A stretch of 64,000 bases of DNA from Endomychus coccineus. Taxonomy: Eukaryota > Arthropoda > Insecta > Coleoptera > Endomychidae. This document shows positions 25,301 through 35,695 of the stretch, in pieces. Location of the stretch: positions 248,077,736 through 248,141,735 of the forward strand of contig OY294067.1 in the NCBI GenBank assembly GCA_958510875.1, given 5' to 3'. Under the pieces are notes generated by a model. It saw only the letters and a list, made by a program, of their open reading frames with translations. It did not search any database and had not been told where the DNA came from. Positions within the stretch are counted from its first letter, which is position 1, and the number at the start of each line of letters is the position of its first letter. The position numbers and the translations under genes are program-made.

Positions 25301-28300
25301 TTCTGTCCGAAATAACGCATGCGTAAAAGGTCGAGAATTTCATGTAACGAACTAGCTCGTTACACGTTATGAATTGAATTCATTCCGCGAACAAACCTAA
25401 TGTTTCCCACGACAAAGATCACGAGACAGTAACTCAGTTTGCAGATAAACTGTAATTATAAAACCAAAAAATTATATTTTTCTAATCATTCAACTCTCGA
25501 GTATCGAGTGATTTCGTTTCAGCGGGAGATAATGGGGATGATTTCGATTTTTATTTGTAAATTAGTAATTGAATGAAAATTCATAGAAATAAATTCACTA
25601 CAAAAACACATGTATATCTTTCAACTCCCGCAGTTCGTTATGCTTTATAGGTATTATTTGTAAAATAATACAAATATGTTTTAAAGATTTAATGAAGCTT
25701 GTTCTTATTATTAACTAACCGCTAAAATATCAACTCAGGGGAAAATAATGCGACCTCTCATCACTGAAAATTGTAGCATAGTATTTGGTACAATAAAGGT
25801 TATTCAAATTGAGTGAATACGAATCTTTAAAAATATGATTGTCTAAACAGTTTCCGGTATCACGTGGAAAAAGAATATGCTTGGATTGTTTCTCATAGAC
25901 ATCTCGATAAAACGTAATTAAATAAGTACGATATGCTTCTTGGTAGAATTTCATGAATATAGTAGAACAATTAGAATATTGTACTTATGTAAGTGATTGA
26001 AAAAATCGCAATCTCATTCAATCTCAAATGAATTATCTATGTATTCTACTCTACCCAGTTTACGGTTACTCATATAAACGAGAGTTAATTTCAAAAATCT
26101 CAAGTATTCATTATGGTTTAACGGCACCACGTGGTGGATATTGAATATAAACTACCAATTTCTCATCTACAGCTTATTCAGTTGCCGCAAAGTTAATATG
26201 TAAATGTAGAACATTAGATTAATTGTTAGGATTTGTAAACATCACATTGGATTAATCCTTAGTTTTTCCAATAATGCAATACGAAATACAACTCACCTCG
26301 ATCAACCAAATACGATGGAACAGGATCGGTGTAACAAAATGAAGAGAGGACGGGACACGGACAGACGATACAATTTACTTTTAGAGTATTAATAACGTTG
26401 CGCCTGCGTACTAAAATTTACATGCGCATAACTATCAAGTTTTCAAAGGGCGGTAAATTTGAAGTAATTCAAATTCTTGTACATAAGTATAAAATCTTAT
26501 GTTGATAGAAATGTGATGTTGAAAAAAATTACATACTAAATAATTATATTACTAGAATCAATTATATCCGGTTCATAGGTTTGGAAATACTAATTCGTTT
26601 GATGTTGTCTTTTAATAGTCTCTCAATTATGAAATCGATTTTGGTATTGTAAGATATTGTCAACACACGCATTACACAAATAAAATGAATAAACGGGAGC
26701 TAAACATAATCACTTTTCAAACAGGATGCCTTATTGTACTACCGCAAAGTTATAGCATCGAGGGACAAATTCCTTTCCAAGAATTATAACTTTTTTAAAT
26801 CTCTAATTACTTCCTGATACTAGGTGCTAAAAATACCCAGGCAGTAACATTGTAATTATTGTAACTCCGAATAGCATGGATTTGTTTCTGGACAGGAAAA
26901 TATAATTTACTTAAAACATGAATAGAAAGGATTGAGATGTGTTCTCTTCAAACATCAAATTTCAGATTCTCGTTTCAATTAAAACATCATTTCCACAAAG
27001 TTCTTTCCTTAATATAACCTTTGAATAAAATAAATTGCTGACAATTACATCTGTGCCAATCAGCAATATTTTCTTTGAGTATTATATATAGGTATATACA
27101 GCTTAATACTACTTTCTTCTATCAAACAATCTAACTGAACAGTATTTATATACTGCATCGAAATTTTATGAAGAAGCTGTATAATTTTAAGAAATAACAA
27201 TTCACAGAAAAAACAATTATTTAATTATTTATCCTGGCATACAAACAAAAGAAGCAAAGTTACGCAAATAAGAGAGATTACTGCATAAAAATGTCTATAG
27301 ATTGCAAGATAAAAGCAGACGAATGAAAGATATTTGCATGACCATTTTTAAATTCAGGAATTTTCGACCTTGCATGCTATATATTTTCTAATTCACTTCA
27401 ATTCCAGAATTTGATACTTCTAATTAAAACATGGGCTAAAACATACTGTGGCAAACTATAGCAAGTTATGAACTTTATATCAACTTCAATATGCCAGCAT
27501 TGATTATAGTAATTTTTTTAAATCTATAATATAGAGATTTTACAAAGCAGAAAGTAGTCAAAATTTTACAATATTTGATGTGAATTTGATTTTGTGCAAC
27601 TAAATAATCCTATTTAGGTAGTTTGTTATTTTATTTGTTCTTTCTAAAATAATTTCACTTTTGCAAAATTGTTCATGTTATTATATTATTGTCTATATTA
27701 ATATGCTTCCTTAGTAATGATTATTTTAGATAATTATATCAAGGGTTTACCTATTAATTTAGAAAGACATACAACTACTACATACAACTTGCATCTCATG
27801 GAAATGGCATAGAAATTGTGCCTAAATATTGTACTTATTGGCCTTATATTTTGCAAACATTTTCTACTATTGAGATTATTTTATTGACAATGGAATCTGA
27901 CTTAAATTAAAGACTTATATTTCATACTGCTTATCTTAGTAACTGTTCAATTCACCAGTTACACAATACTAATTTGATTCGAAAGTCACTTATGCACTTA
28001 AATACAAAATATCTATAATATAGGTAGGGGGAGAAAAAAAACAGAAATCACAAGAACTACTTATTAGTTAAGTAGTATTGAAAATCACAAAACATCCAGT
28101 GCGAATGAACAAATCTTAGGTATTCATATTTGAAGATGAGGAACAATATAGCCACTGATTAGAAAAAATTAATTCTTTAAGCATCAAATAATTTAAAATG
28201 AGGAAAAAAGTAGATAGTAGAATTTGAGCATGTAGTAGAATAACATACTAGAATATTCAAGTATACTTATTTATACCTATATAAGGGATGTTTTTTTCTA

Positions 28301-28707
28301 CATATCAATTCTAGCCTGCTTGAAATCTTAATTTTATTACTTTCACTGAACTGACAACATTAAACACATTTAAATTTAGTGAGTAATATAAACAATATCA
28401 TTTAACCTACCTACCTACTATGATTCACATGTATGTAAGAGGTATGGAATTAGATAGTATCTGAACACATGTATTATTTTAACCTTCAGGTGCAATCATA
28501 GTCAAAGTTAGTGGAACTATTCTTGAAAGTATTTTGTTAAATTAGATAAGATTGTCTTTCAAAATTAGAGTTAATTACATATTCCGCACTAAGGTATGGG
28601 GAGTGCTAGTCAGACATGATTAATAAAATGAATGAAGTCCCTAAACACTTAAAGATAATAAATGATACTCACCCATCACCTACAACCACACATTTAATAG
28701 CCTGCAT
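13212..28707 (-). CDS. Rac1: Rac1, Rho-family small GTPase (spliced, 192 aa)
   Basis: Coding exons in transcript order are 28673-28707, 18606-18858, 17394-17528 and 13212-13367, all with GT/AG borders. They give 192 codons plus stop, the standard Rac length. The P-loop GDGAVGKT (residues 10-17), switch I with TVFDNY, switch II DTAGQ (57-61), the nucleotide-specificity TKLD (115-118) and SAL (158-160) are all present. The C-terminus is KPTRKCRIL, a polybasic stretch plus a CAAX box (CRIL) predicting geranylgeranylation and membrane attachment. Rac cycles between GDP and GTP and drives lamellipodia, cell adhesion and phagocytosis through WAVE and PAK effectors. Cdc42 and RhoA are excluded by [12 protein letters not shown] plus the [10 protein letters not shown] and RAKWYPEV segments. 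The introns (9.8, 1.1 and 4.0 kb) hold mobile elements, but no exon is damaged. Confidence 0.97.
13936..15030. mobile_element. Foldback element, about 1.1 kb, in Rac1 intron 3
   Basis: A near-palindrome. Left arm words TAGAGG, TTGATTTTTATTATATTGAT, GATAGCACCCCTATTTTGTA and GTCGCTGATAACGAATCCGT return inverted on the right arm (for example TACAAAATAGGGGTGCTATC at about 14903). The termini are TAGAGGA...TCCTCTA. An apparent 63-codon frame at 14057-14248 lies within an arm and is not a gene. The arm carries a variant of the module GGGTCGCTGAACACGAAT found in the other foldbacks of this window. Confidence 0.8.
15034..15682. mobile_element. Short TIR element (GGTAGC family), copy 1
   Basis: The inverted termini read TGAGGACCTTTCAGCTACC, then GTAAACTAAATTAGG, and their complements end at 15682. 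Internal ATTCTGATTTATCTCCAGCT and AAGCGAAAAGCAATTTA recur in the copy at 24622-24934. The right flank (15707-15740) continues with TTGTTTCTTATTTATAGTG, which is part of the longer terminus of the 53758-54314 copy, so this one is incomplete on the left. Non-coding, in Rac1 intron 3, directly abutting the foldback at 13936-15030. Confidence 0.7.
16318..16568 (+). repeat. Two-unit tandem duplication, 125-bp period
   Basis: AACCCGACATCAGGATTGTG begins at 16320 and again at 16445. The whole unit is repeated with scattered changes, through CAAAGCGGCAAGATTTC and CACGTGA, to AGGTTAGGTT. Located in Rac1 intron 3. Confidence 0.85.
17394..17528 (-). CDS. Rac1: Rac1 coding exon 3
   Basis: Exactly 45 codons, phase 0 at both ends, acceptor TTTCCAG and donor CACAA|GTAAGT. 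It encodes [10 protein letters not shown], the guanine-specificity motif TKLDLRDD, and the Rho insert helix region KLAPITYPQ. Confidence 0.96.
18606..18858 (-). CDS. Rac1: Rac1 coding exon 2
   Basis: Acceptor TTTCAG|AGCC and donor AAAA|GTAAGT. It completes Gly12 and carries the rest of the P-loop, switch I, the insert [10 protein letters not shown], switch [22 protein letters not shown], and the strand ending FENVRAK. It covers residues 12-96. Confidence 0.96.
19480..20085 (+). pseudogene. Tc1/mariner transposase remnant in Rac1 intron 1
   Basis: Plus-strand fragments of a Tc1-like DDE transposase: [13 protein letters not shown] text at the start, SSGGGFIML (equivalent of the SGGS-VWG strand) near 19710, then [17 protein letters not shown] and VLEWPYSPE at about 19908-20010. 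The MHDNAR aspartate is kept, but the expected NPIEHVWD with the catalytic glutamate is lost after SPE. Stops and frame changes interrupt the rest. Dead element; termini not identified. Confidence 0.75.
21117..22182 (-). mobile_element. Helentron-like remnant with inverted sub-terminal repeats
   Basis: A short repeat, AGCTATTGCATAGC (21120 onward), returns inverted as GCTATGCAATAGCT near 22168-22181, each in line with a TTTTATC/GATAAAA. Each repeat is itself a small hairpin (GCTAT/ATAGC). Between them lies a minus-strand AP-type endonuclease remnant. Helentrons are rolling-circle transposons known to have sub-terminal inverted repeats and a C-terminal endonuclease. The Rep and helicase parts are absent, so the assignment is inferred. 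It could instead be a LINE endonuclease remnant. Confidence 0.5.
21324..21928 (-). pseudogene. AP-like endonuclease domain remnant
   Basis: Two minus-strand frames joined across one frameshift near 21680 encode an endonuclease/exonuclease/phosphatase fold. The first has [12 protein letters not shown]. The second has [16 protein letters not shown], then [19 protein letters not shown] (GDFN, catalytic Asp/Asn), [13 protein letters not shown] and [11 protein letters not shown] (catalytic His). This domain accompanies LINEs and Helentron helicases. The surrounding inverted repeats favour a Helentron. Confidence 0.7.
24622..24934. mobile_element. Short TIR element (GGTAGC family), copy 2
   Basis: Left ACCTTTCGGCCACTAAGTAG and right complement with CTACTTGGTAGCCGAAAGGT form the termini. 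The interior keeps ATTCTGATTTATCTCCAGCT. An open frame on the minus strand here is part of the repeat (a similar frame is in the 53758-54314 copy) and not a gene. Located in Rac1 intron 1. Confidence 0.7.
26297..26440 (-). promoter_or_regulatory. Candidate orphan promoter and first exon, minus strand
   Basis: On the minus strand, a GC-richer patch with TGCGCATG and GGCGCAACG precedes a stretch ending TTGATCGAG|GTGAGT, a near-perfect donor. No ATG precedes it in a useful frame. It lies inside Rac1 intron 1 but cannot be a coding exon there, since exons 1 and 2 join directly. It could be an alternative non-coding start. Confidence 0.25.
28673..28707 (-). CDS. Rac1: Rac1 coding exon 1
   Basis: The start codon is at 28705-28707. 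The exon encodes [11 protein letters not shown] plus two bases of Gly12 and ends GG|GTGAGT. The start is fixed by homology at the invariant Rac N-terminus. A CTAG just upstream (about 28726) and a GTGAGT at 28884-28889 could bound a small 5'-UTR intron; that part is only a suggestion. Confidence 0.95.
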
Positions 28708-29730
28708 GATGATGTGGAAACACTAGATGCGATGGAAATGTTAATAAAAACGTATATACGTTTAATTATGGGTGTGTGTCAAATAGTTACAAAAATGCAA
28801 GGCCACGAAAGCACTGCACAAGACAATCCCGTGTACATTCAATTGGAGTTATAATCCTCATCCAAGTAAAGATAAAAGGGGAAACTCACTTTATCACTGT
28901 TATCAAACTTATCTTTTTAACTAGGAGTTTGAATTAACTACTAATCAACAAAAATATACCACACGTAGTGGCTTGACGAAAATAACTAAGTACCAACTTA
29001 TTTGAGGTTAAGGAAAATCCCTAGAAATTGATAGATATTAATTCCCTACGTCAGTTACAATTCCCTAAATTATAATATGAGGATGGGTTGTTATGATAAA
29101 ATTTACCACCTCTAGTGTTAAATTTATGAACTATACTTGCTGCAGTAAAAACAATCTGCAATTCATATACTAAAACCATTTTTAAATTGTGTTATTGTAT
29201 TATTTCAACTGTTATTTCTTTTATGTAACTATTATTATACATCTTCGACTATTTCTATCATAATAGATTCGTTATCCATGGAACCAATTTAATATCTCCA
29301 ATTGGACGAATATTTATATCTTAGACAACAGAACAATAAGTAATTATTGAATAAATGGCAATAGAGCTAACGAAAATATTATTGAAGATTATGTACTCTA
29401 GTTCAACATTTCGTAAACACTACTTTAATAACATTATTACTCTACAAATTTCCAACATTAAACTCATAGTAGGTACTCTCAAAAGAGATAAGCTGTATTG
29501 TGAATTGTATCATCTGAAGAAGAAATTTGCTTTGATTTTTCTTATTCTGGTATTTTTATATGAGGAACTAGTAGATAATAGTTACAATCTAAACACTGTT
29601 CAAAATGAATTGTTGAATAATTTATTATTTAGTTCCTAATACAAAATTAATTTGTGACCATACACGTTCTTTTCTATAAGTTGTTTGAATATAAAGAGTT
29701 ATTACAATCTGAGTCATTGATTTCATATGA

Positions 29731-29854
29731 ATTATATATAAATTCTCGGGAGATAGGTCACATTAACACTTATGCTTTATATTTTCTTGTCAAGACGAGA
29801 AAATATAAAGCATGAGTGTTAATGTGACCTATTTCCCGAGAATTTATATATAAT
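29731..29854. mobile_element. Solo Penelope-like hairpin (family B ends, tip to tip)
   Basis: The arms 29731-29791 and 29792-29854 are near-perfect inverted copies of the outer 60 bp of the PLE at 46877-48928 (TTCTCGGGAGATAGGTCACA, TAACACTTATGC, TATATTTTCTTGTC). No coding or ribozyme core is left. The centre CTTGTC|AAGACGAG falls where the family B hammerhead would cut, since the 3' cleavage product begins AAGACAAG. Confidence 0.8.
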
Positions 29855-30110
29855 TTTATATTACTTAATTTTTTTGATTTTATTCCGATTGTATGGTATA
29901 CCTATGAGTATTTATAATTTTAAGTACATTTGTATGATGGCTAGACTCTTACTATAATAACGCACATTTTATTTTTATTCAAAATATAAAAACTGTGGTT
30001 GTAGAAAGAAGTCTACCTGGACTTCTTGATTTGTAATTTGGATGTTTGATTGTTTCTTATTTCACCTTCGTAGTTGTTCTGTGGTATCAACCTCATTGTG
30101 TGCTGTGTGT

Positions 30111-30402
30111 TGTCGCCAAAAAGTTCTATGTATAGAGTAGACCACTAAGCCTTTCACTGGTATCTTAACGGACATTCTGTCCTTCTCGCACATGTACTGC
30201 GCTCTCACTCGCACAATGTGCGCGCGTTATACTTATTCTAGTATTCTTATACTCTTTGTGATAGAAGGGGCCACCTTGCGAGTGAGAGCCCACTAACATG
30301 TGCGAGAAGGACAGAATGTCCGACTAGTTACCAGTGCTTTCCTATCCTTAACACACTACTTGTCTACTCTATATATAGAACTCTTTGGTTGTCGGTGGCG
30401 AC
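30111..30402. repeat. Inverted repeat with TATA-like words, upstream of Ptp61F
   Basis: The left arm (TGTCGCC, AGTTCTATGTATAGAGTAGA, GGACATTCTGTCCTTCTCGC, GCTCTCACTCGCA) is mirrored on the right (TGCGAGTGAGAGC, GCGAGAAGGACAGAATGTCC, TCTACTCTATATATAGAACT, GGTGGCGAC). The arms are about 115-125 bp with a central spacer near 30235. CTATATATAG at about 30369-30378 would suit a TATA box for plus-strand transcription; its partner in the other arm is CTATACATAG on the minus strand. Confidence 0.75.
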
Positions 30403-30447
30403 TGAGCTACTGTGCACCAGCAGACATTACATTTGATTATGCGATAA

Positions 30448-30476
30448 CCAACGAACTCGTAATACGAGTTCGTTGG
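30448..30476. promoter_or_regulatory. 29-bp perfect palindrome (14-bp arms)
   Basis: CCAACGAACTCGTA, one central base, then the exact complement ending CGAGTTCGTTGG. It lies about 330 bp upstream of the Ptp61F start codon. It could be an operator for a dimeric factor or a small cruciform. Confidence 0.55.
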
Positions 30477-30808
30477 CGGTAATGATCTTTTCCTTTGCTT
30501 ATATCCATAGAAATCCTATTTCTATGTGTATATCCATTATTCCATTATCCTGATTTTTACCATAGATATTTTAAAGTGGTCTATGACACAGACATATGAC
30601 ATTGACATTGACAGTTCAATTCGGAGAAATTTTGCTTTACTTTGTCTTTGTTTGGTTTGTTGTATTTTTGTCATTTTTATCTCTTTTCAAAAATGGTGTT
30701 TTAACGTTTACAGTAATAACATCGTCAGGTTTGTGGAAGTTTAGAAGTTTGGGCAATTGGTCTAAATTGTTTTGCGTTTGCAGAAACATACAGGAAGATT
30801 TTTTTAAG

Positions 30809-30883
30809 ATGACATCTGGTAACAATATTGAGACGGAATATTTGGAGCTAAGTGCAAAGAATGAATGGCCGGTAATATATAAG
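30809..30883 (+). CDS. Ptp61F: Ptp61F coding exon 1
   Basis: 25 codons, [15 protein letters not shown] through VIYK, ending AAG|GTACAT. This is the N-terminal helix that precedes the PTP domain in PTP1B/TCPTP-like proteins (NEWPVIYK matches the W-xx-IY helix). Confidence 0.85.
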
Positions 30884-33800
30884 GTACATTCTTATTCCCA
30901 TTATATATTTTATTCCAGGCCCTGGGGATGTTTTCAGTTATCTAATCAAGTGAAAGTAACTTTGCTTTTTAAATTAAACACAAAAGATTTTTCAATGCCA
31001 GTGACTCATTTCGTTGTTTTTACTCATTGTGAATAATAAGACTGGTATTCAAGGAACTTATGTTTGTGAAATTTCTGAAGAATTGGAAATTTATTCACTA
31101 ACAAATGATTGCTACCTTCGCCTGTTTGGGATGATTTATTAATGATAACACTAAAAGTTGTAATCAAATGACAAATGTAGAATTAGTGTCAAGAAATGAT
31201 ATTTTATAGTTGTAAATTACTACAATGCTTGCTTGTGTAGTAACACAATTTAGAATCTGAGTAAAATTATCAATTATTATTTTGTTCTATGTATGTATTC
31301 ATCAAATAACCAGGCTTAGTATTCTTGGGTTTGAAAAGTTCACTTGAAACTTTTGTTTTGGCTTAACTTGGAAGAAATTCATAATAGTCTGATAGGAATA
31401 ACAAAATATACTACTTCCAAAATGATAATCAAAATAATAGCAGTCAGCAGAAGTGAAGCTACTGTTGATATGGTCATCATTTTGACTTTCTATGTTGATA
31501 CGTCTTTGTTGTTAAATGTTATTGAGATTTATTAACTTTATATTGTGACCTTACCAGCTTAGCAAATATAAGGAATATGATATTATATTTTGTACATACA
31601 AAAGTTTTTCCTTTGTTAGAAATGATGAAATAAAATAACAGTTTCTACTATTCATATTTTGCTAATAGAATCTGAACCATAATTGTCAAGTGTTGAGTAA
31701 TCAGCAATTTTTTTTACGCCTACTATATTTTACCTTTATGCGGCTGACCAGCGCCATAGTTGAACCTGACCACAATTATGATTACATCAAAATTAAACTG
31801 CGTAATTTAATGTAGCTATTAGATTGGTGTATATTCTTTAATATATGTAAAAAGGTCAATAGTATACACAATTGTAATGTAAAATTGGTTTTAATAGTGA
31901 GCATTTAGCTCAACAAATATGTGATGAATTCAACCCAGTTTCATCATCAGTAGAAAGAAATAATGCTTTATAATTTTTACTGATAATTTATATGGCAATA
32001 ATTGTCCTTGAAACACACTGGAATAAAATCAACAAGAATCTAAACCTTGAAAAGCTAGTAATTATCTGCTGATGTTATCACTACCAAAATAATATATTGT
32101 TTTATTCCCAACCCAGAAATTTCCAAGTAAGTACTTACTTTAAAAGTGCAAAACTCAGTCAACACTTCTAACTCGATGAATTATGATGTTGGTTTTTGTC
32201 CACCAAGATATTATTTCGTGTTTGATTGTACAATCTGGGAATGTATACTCTAAACCTTATAACCTACAAAAATCATTAATATTATGATTTCTGTTTGTAT
32301 CAATATTAAATGATTGAAATAGTTTCAAAAATGACTTGTTGTTACCATTTTTTATTTACCTGATTGGTCTATTCTAATTGCTAGCTACATCCAGATTCAA
32401 AATTACCTTTGTTGATAATACAGACATCATTTGTAATGCAGACACATGAAATACCTAAATATCCAATTCAGTAAAAATGTTTATTACACTCAGAATAATT
32501 AATTCGAGGATGAGAAGAAAAGGGGGCGGGCAATAATGTAGTGGCTACTTGGGTGTTAGCCCTTCTGATATTCTGACTTGAAAAAAAATATATATAATAC
32601 AACTAACAAAGTTATATCAGAAGATTAACTGATTGACTATTATTATATCCCAGAAAGCTATTCAAGATTGAGTACTTGATATTCCATAACAATTATTGAA
32701 AATATCGATAACTATATGCTTGAACATTTAATATACATCCCACTAGTTATGAAGCTAGTATTTGTACCGTTTCTTCAGTTATGCATCGCTATAGTGTATT
32801 CATATTTGAAATACATAATACGAAAAATATATGAACATGTGCATGTGGCCTAATTTACCAATTCTTGCGCTCCTCTTGGTTACCCGGTCATGAACTTCTC
32901 ATTGCATAACAGGTGTATATTCAATAGAATTGCAATAAGTGAATTGTTGCATCGCTACGCTCGTATCTGTTTTTTTTAATTATGTGATCCTCGATATAGC
33001 CCTGTCCCATTTTAGTTCTCACGTTTGTTTATATCGTATGTTCATATTTAAAATATGAATAGATATAGCAATATTTTCTGTTTGATTAATAGGACCAATA
33101 TAGGTAGTTAGCAATTTGAAAAGATGCTTCTGGTAGTTCAACTTTTACATTTTTGCTTTCAATATCTTTCTTCAAAATCATTTTGATCGCAGGAATTAAC
33201 TACGCGTTGTTCTAGTGATTATCTTGCAAACGAGTATTATGCTTTTACTCAAAAGAACTCTGGTTGTTTGTGAGACATTTCATTCATTCGTTTCGGTAGA
33301 TTCAAATAGATAATAACCTTGAAATCCTTAAATGAAATAGATAAAGGTAACTATATTATCATTATAATGTTATTTCAAACAGGTCAGTTGATCATAGCTA
33401 TGCAAGTAACCTATAGTTTTATTGCAGATGCATAATTATGTGAATCCAATTTTGATAATATGCTATTTGTTTTTCCTCTAATCAATGCTTTCCTATCTAT
33501 CTAGGAGGATGTTTGTAACTTATGTCTTATTAACACATTAAGTTCGTCTGAACGATTTATCAATATTGTATTACATTTTCACATAAATATTTGAATTTGA
33601 TTTGAATTTTTTCTAACTTTGGAAGGCTAATTCTTAAACGTGATTTTATTTTGTTGCAGAAAATTCGTGAACAAAGTACCAATAGCAATAGTGTTTGTAC
33701 TGAGGCTTTGAAACCCCAAAATAAAGTCTTAAATAGATATAGGGATGTGAGTCCATACGATCATAGTAGAATCATATTGCAAAGAGGTTCCACTGACTAT

Positions 33801-35664
33801 ATAAATGCGAATTTGATTAAGTTGGATAAAGCAAACAGAAAGTACATTTTAACACAAGGACCACTGTCCAATACTGTAAGCCATTTCTGGCGTATGGTAT
33901 GGGAACAAAACTCGAAAGCTGTGTTGATGTTGAACAAATTAATTGAAAATAAACAGGAAAAATGTTATCAGTATTGGCCTGTGAAGATAGGTATAGAACA
34001 CATAATGAAAATGGAGGATGTAAATTTAAGCCTAGAATATGTCGAACAACAAGATTATTCTTATTACCTAACAAGAATCCTCCGACTGACTGATTTAGAT
34101 AGTGGAGTGTCTCGTGATATTTTGCAATTTCACTATATAACATGGCCTGACTTTGGGGTACCAACTTCACCAACCGCCTTCTTAGAATTCCTAAAAAAAG
34201 TAAGAGCTTCAGGTGTATTGGAAACTGATGTTGGACCAGCTGTTGTACATTGTTCAGCTGGAATTGGAAGATCTGGTACATTTTGTTTAGTAGATTCTTG
34301 TTTAGTTCTTGTAAGTATTCCATAATTATTTGATTAGTTAGAATAGAAAAGAAAATTAGGGAGAATATTCTGATCATGGGGCGCACAATGGGCCCAATCA
34401 AGCGGCCTAAGTGCATCTAGGGGTTAAACCGCTGCCCTTTAATGATGACGAACAACATGATATGAATGTGCAGCTTCAGTTTTTATTTTATTTGGCATAA
34501 TTACATCCACTATCCTATGAGAAACGAACATGGATACTGTGCGATGTACATAGACCTTGTTTTATCGTGGGGGTATGAATTGAAATCGTTATCTTGCGTT
34601 ACATGAGCAATTGCGCAAGCATGGGGAAGGCAGGTCCGGTAAGCGCGTCACGAAACCAGCGCCCGAAGCAAGCATCACTTAAGCAACATCAAATAAAACA
34701 TAGTTTATTTCTTTTATAATAGTTTAAATATCTATCCTGTTTTAAATAACTATTATTGGTTGTGAGTGTTGTTGAAAACGGATGCACTATTGTACCTCAA
34801 ATGTCATTGTCGATCTCAACAGATCTTTTTGCTTCACTTTGAGCTACTTTCAAACTCGCGAAGAACGATTCATTAAGACGGAGTGAGCGTAAGCGAACGA
34901 AGTCGGCTCTAGAATCGGGTTAAATGATACTAGGAATGTCCTTGTATAGCGGCCAAACGGTAAATGCAATTCATTTGAAAATTTGACACAACCTAGATAT
35001 AATGTTCGAAATTTACTGGCATAAAAATTCCTGTTTCGAGTGGTTGAACAGAGCGGTATACATTACTTACTGGTAAATATATCCGTGCAGGTGTAAATAC
35101 TACTTATTAAAAAATGCTAGAGGGACCAGTATATTTAACGCCATCTACACGAGAGTATATGTTCCACTAAGATAATTCAACGCAAAGTAACATTGACTAA
35201 ATGGATATCTCGAACTTTACTAAAGTGAAAGGGAATATGAGTAACTTTGTATCAAGATGGCTATAGCAACCAATGTAATAATTAAAAAATTACTTTAAGA
35301 TATTACCCACAAATTATTAGGTTTCTCTAGATCGCCGGTAGCATTGCAGTTTTCTTTGAGAAGCAGCGGAACAGCTGAGTGGAACTATTACCTGCAGTGT
35401 TACTGGCCGATCTAGAGCCTACACCTACATTGGTAGGTGTCGCAATTTCGGCACTAGGTTACTAACAATCCCCGTGACTTCAGTGAAGTACGAGGTATCC
35501 ATTTACTGAACGTTTGATTATTTTAGTGGAACGTCTACTCGGTTAGATGCGTTAGATACTAGCATTCTTGTTTAAGGATTATTTAGCTTGCTTGTTCCGC
35601 TGATGAGCTCGAGAGCGAACTACAGACTAGTCGATTCGGAGAAAGCTAATTACCTCTGTGCAAA

Positions 35665-35695
<31 letters not shown>

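Larger units (their letters stand above)
28708..30808. promoter_or_regulatory. Divergent promoter interval between Rac1 and Ptp61F
   Basis: The 2.1 kb between the two start codons should hold both promoters. It contains a PLE-derived hairpin (29731-29854), an inverted repeat with TATA-like words in both arms (about 30111-30402), and a 29-bp palindrome (30448-30476). The Ptp61F transcription start probably lies between 30380 and 30600. The remaining sequence is AT-rich without recognised features. Confidence 0.55.

Noticed and set aside
29355..29639. 94-codon plus-strand open frame between Rac1 and Ptp61F
   Set aside because: Composition is that of AT-rich intergenic DNA and no family resemblance is visible.
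30596..30808. Upstream in-frame ATG giving a longer hydrophobic N-terminus for Ptp61F
   Set aside because: The PTP1B family starts only about 25-30 residues before the PTP domain; the extra part looks like translated 5' UTR, though a signal-anchor isoform cannot be fully excluded.
33817..34416. 199-codon open frame on the minus strand
   Set aside because: It is antisense to the catalytic exon of Ptp61F and has no domain resemblance.
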